DNA from: Enoplosus armatus
Taxonomy: Eukaryota > Chordata > Actinopteri > Centrarchiformes > Enoplosidae
Direction of reading: 5' to 3'
DNA: 64,000 nt
Assembly: GCF_043641665.1 (NCBI RefSeq)
Contig: NC_092181.1
Span: forward strand, 3,043,421 to 3,107,420
Part shown: one piece after another, positions 61,396 to 64,000 of the stretch
Numbering within the stretch: position 1 is the first letter of the stretch
Layout: each line of letters begins with the position of its first letter
Translations under genes and position numbers: made by a program
The notes under the pieces: generated by a model
Told to the model about the DNA's origin: nothing
The model's input: only the letters and a program-made list of their open reading frames with translations
Databases searched by the model: none

Positions 61396-64000
61396 ATGGC
61401 TGAAGACAAGAGGTAAGAACAAGCTAACAACATATATGTATGTTATTCACGTAGTGTTATCCTTTTTAATTTAGCGAGTGTGTCAAATTTGAACCTTCAC
61501 ACAACGTCGACGTGAGACGGTGAAGTTATTAGTTGTTTTATGGTAACATTAGTCACATGATATTACGAACTAAATACTAACATTTAATTTTAAACTTGTG
61601 GAATAAACTTCCCATTTGCGGCAGCTAGCCAACAGTCTGCGTTAGCAGATAGCAGATAGCTAACAGTAACAGTTACTGTAACGTACATGCAGCTTGAAGT
61701 TAATGTATTAAAAAAGTTTATTTTGTCTAGTGCGGGTGCTAAAGGCTTCGTTTACAGCACCATTCACGTGGACGTCAAGGTAATATCACGTGCATTATTT
61801 ATGATTTTGCTAGCGGTGGCTAACCTCAATCAGCTAAAACTCTGCTGCACAACATGGGTCAAAAGTGACCCGAGCGATCTTTGCACGTTATGCATTTTAT
61901 TTGTCAATATTTCATGAATGACTCAACTAAGTTGTTTTTTTTTATCATCATAAACACTTGTTTTAATGTTATTTTATTTTATTTTTGCGTACAAAACGCG
62001 TTTGTATCACTACCCCAAAAAATGCGCAACAGGGGTCAAAAATGACCCGTATGTGTTTTCAATGGGATTGTCATGACTGTCACACATTTACGTTTCATTG
62101 TACTTTTCACCTCAGATTATTAATCATTCTGTAAAGGCGTGGTTTGAAAGATGTGAGATGTGTCAGGTGGTGCTCTCAGTGCAACAGACCCATATGCAAA
62201 GATCATAGCACAAACACATCGAGGTTTTTGTTGTGATTATGATGAGAAACATCAAAAGAATACGTGCGGAAATTGTGACTGTCAAGTTAAGAGGATTTTT
62301 TTTTAAATCACTATTGTTCACAATCGTCTTAATGGTGAAAATTGACATCCAGATCCAGTGGCGGACTCGCGCTGTCTTAGGGCAGGGGCGAATAAAATAA
62401 AAAGAGCACCGGCTGGGGCACCAGAGCGCATAAAGTTTCTTCACCATGCATCACTTTTTCTCCACTGGAAGGGAACCCTAGAGGGCACTTTATCACAACA
62501 TCTTTTTTCACTACAAATTAATATAATGACTTATAATAATAAAAACAAAATAATTAATTATTTCTTAAAATCCTGGGTGAAGACGATTTTGTTAAAAAGA
62601 TATTACAAAGAAACATTCAGCTATGTATTAAATACAATTGAAAATGAACACGGGTCATTTTTGATCCATGTTGTGCATTTAAAGGTTTTGAATATGTTGT
62701 GCATCAGAGGTTTAAAAACATAATGTTGTAGTTCAGCACTGTTCTGTTCCAAGTTCAGCTTTGAAGTGGCCTCTTATTATTAGTCAGCAGGCAGTTTTCC
62801 ACAGCTCACCTGCCTGCCATGTACTAGCTGCTGACAACCTGCTGTATGATGAGGAGCAACAATGACCTTTTCTGCGTTCAAACAGGATTATTATGGCAAG
62901 GTGGTGAGGAACTCCTCAGACCTGAAGAGCAATGCCTGTGTGTCTCCAGCCCAGCCCATCCCTGCATTCATCCGCCAGGCTCTGAAGAAAGTGCACCCTG
63001 AAGTCACTGCCAGGTCTCTGTTGCTGCTTCAGATGTATTCAAGCTGCAACAACCACTGATCCGCCGATATTAATACTGGGCGTCCTTCTTCCTCAGGTAC
63101 TATGGCTGTGGTCTGGTGGTGCCAGAGTGCTTGGAGGGCTGCAGAGTACTGGACCTGGGCAGTGGAACTGGGAGGGACTGCTACATGCTGAGTCAGCTGG
63201 TGGGCGAGAAGGGCTATGTCACTGGCATTGACATGACTGAGGACCAGGTACTGCACATCAAAGTGCACAGTGAACTGTCAGTGATGTATATGGAAAAGTA
63301 AAAAGGACTCCCCTGGGACTATTACTGAAGGCTGTCACTGTTTTGTAAACAACAGCTATCACATCCTGAATTTTGAAAGACAAAATGCTTTTCCCCAGTA
63401 TGTATGTATCTGCTCAAGACTTATTCAGACAAATAGTACCGCATGACTGTTCAAAATGAAATGTGCACCCAATTGAGAGAGTCTGTCCTCTTCTAGCTTG
63501 AAGTGGCCAGGACATATGTGGACTATCACATGAGAGAGTTTGGCTACAAGACGCCCAACGTCAGTTTTGTCCAGGGCTACATTGAGGCCCTAACAGAAGT
63601 GGGTCTGGAAAAGAGCTCCTTTGATATCATTATGTAAGAAGTCTTGCTTGTCTCTCTTTGTCCTGTATTTTAATGTTGTGTAACGGTAGAGAAATTGTGT
63701 TGAAATGTGGATTTTCTGCCATAGTTCCAACTGTGTGGTGAATCTCTCTCCAGACAAGAAGCGAGTGCTGGCTGAAGCCTACAGTGTGCTCAAGGTACAC
63801 TGTTTTTCACTTTCCAATCAAATCTCACAAAACAGGACACAAGAATGCTTTGACAACACGCAAAAATATTTTTAATCAGGAATCATTAAACCTATTAGTC
63901 CATGTAGTTTACATCTTTGTAGATATTCACTACAAACGCTGACTGTTGATCTTTAGGATGGTGGTGAGCTGTACTTCAGTGACGTCTACAGCAGTGGAAG
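61396..64000 (+). CDS. as3mt: Arsenite methyltransferase, N-terminal part (cut by window end)
   Basis: Cytosolic SAM-dependent enzyme that methylates arsenite to mono- and dimethyl arsenicals. Exons visible: 61396-61412, 61731-61779, 62886-63013, 63097-63247, 63497-63633, 63725-63794 and 63957 to beyond 64000, all phase-consistent. The divergent N-terminus MAEDKSAGAKGF is followed by DYYGKVVRNSSDLKSNACV. The SAM-binding motif is RVLDLGSGTGRDCYMLSQL with GYVTGIDMT; then IISNCVVNLSPDKK and LKDGGELYFSDVYSS. Three of the four catalytic cysteines of the family are present (about C40, C69 and C164, equivalent to human C32, C61 and C156). The fourth lies outside the window. The start is the first ATG after a TATA box and joins by phase to exon 2. 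Intron 2 carries a piggyBac-like MITE. Identification is firm. Confidence 0.94.
61820..62712. mobile_element. piggyBac-like non-autonomous element (MITE) in as3mt intron 2
   Basis: A 26-base left repeat at 61846-61871 (TGCACAACATGGGTCAAAAG...) pairs with 62652-62677 reversed, with two mismatches. A third partial copy, GCGCAACAGGGGTCAAAAAT, lies inside at 62025-62049. The outer right end carries ATGTTGTGCATCAGAGG, as in fish piggyBac-type termini. No transposase frame remains, so it is non-autonomous. TTAA target duplications are not clearly preserved, so borders are approximate. A segment at 62343-62440 (CAGTGGCGGACTCGCGCTG) may be a second repeat inserted within it. Confidence 0.6.

Overview
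This window is vertebrate nuclear DNA, almost certainly from a ray-finned and probably spiny-rayed fish. The evidence is GT-AG split genes with vertebrate protein sequences, dense CA/GT microsatellites, and several short interspersed repeats familiar from teleost genomes. It is not prokaryotic or viral, and no operons, CRISPR arrays or phage features are present.

Six protein-coding genes can be read exon by exon. From left to right they are: (1) the last five coding exons of a class II GLUT sugar transporter (SLC2A9/11/15 type) on +, 1341-6746, with its 5' part outside the window; (2) an fgf8-type FGF on +, five coding exons, 31163-34296, predicted 217 aa; (3) dpcd on -, six exons, 39094-36981, 203 aa; (4) poll (DNA polymerase lambda) on +, eight coding exons, 40589-44162, 567 aa; (5) wbp1l on +, four exons, 45341-58271, 389 aa; (6) as3mt (arsenite methyltransferase) on +, from 61396 and running off the right edge inside exon 7. 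Reading frames and splice phases close across every junction given.

The fgf8, dpcd, poll, wbp1l and as3mt group matches the human 10q24 neighbourhood (POLL-DPCD-FBXW4-FGF8, and WBP1L-AS3MT further along). Here fbxw4 is missing between fgf8 and dpcd, and cyp17a1 and borcs7 are missing between wbp1l and as3mt. dpcd and poll are head to head across a short promoter with three ETS-like sites. fgf8 and dpcd are tail to tail. wbp1l is followed within about 200 bases by an apparent TATA-plus-CRE promoter for as3mt.

The roughly 24 kb between the transporter and fgf8 holds no gene I can support. It contains repeat copies (one a nested insertion), microsatellites, and stretches at about 10.6-13.1 kb that look like candidate conserved non-coding DNA. 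The transporter's intron 3 also has a homeodomain/POU-site-rich block. Either could belong to the fgf8 regulatory landscape, but this is inference from composition only.

Mobile DNA includes an L2/CR1-like LINE 3' end, three copies of a TTTAAAGC-ended repeat, three of a long-inverted-repeat family, a piggyBac-like MITE in as3mt intron 2, and a decayed YqaJ-type nuclease gene inside wbp1l intron 2. The YqaJ relic is the most unusual item. I did not find a wholly new biological system.
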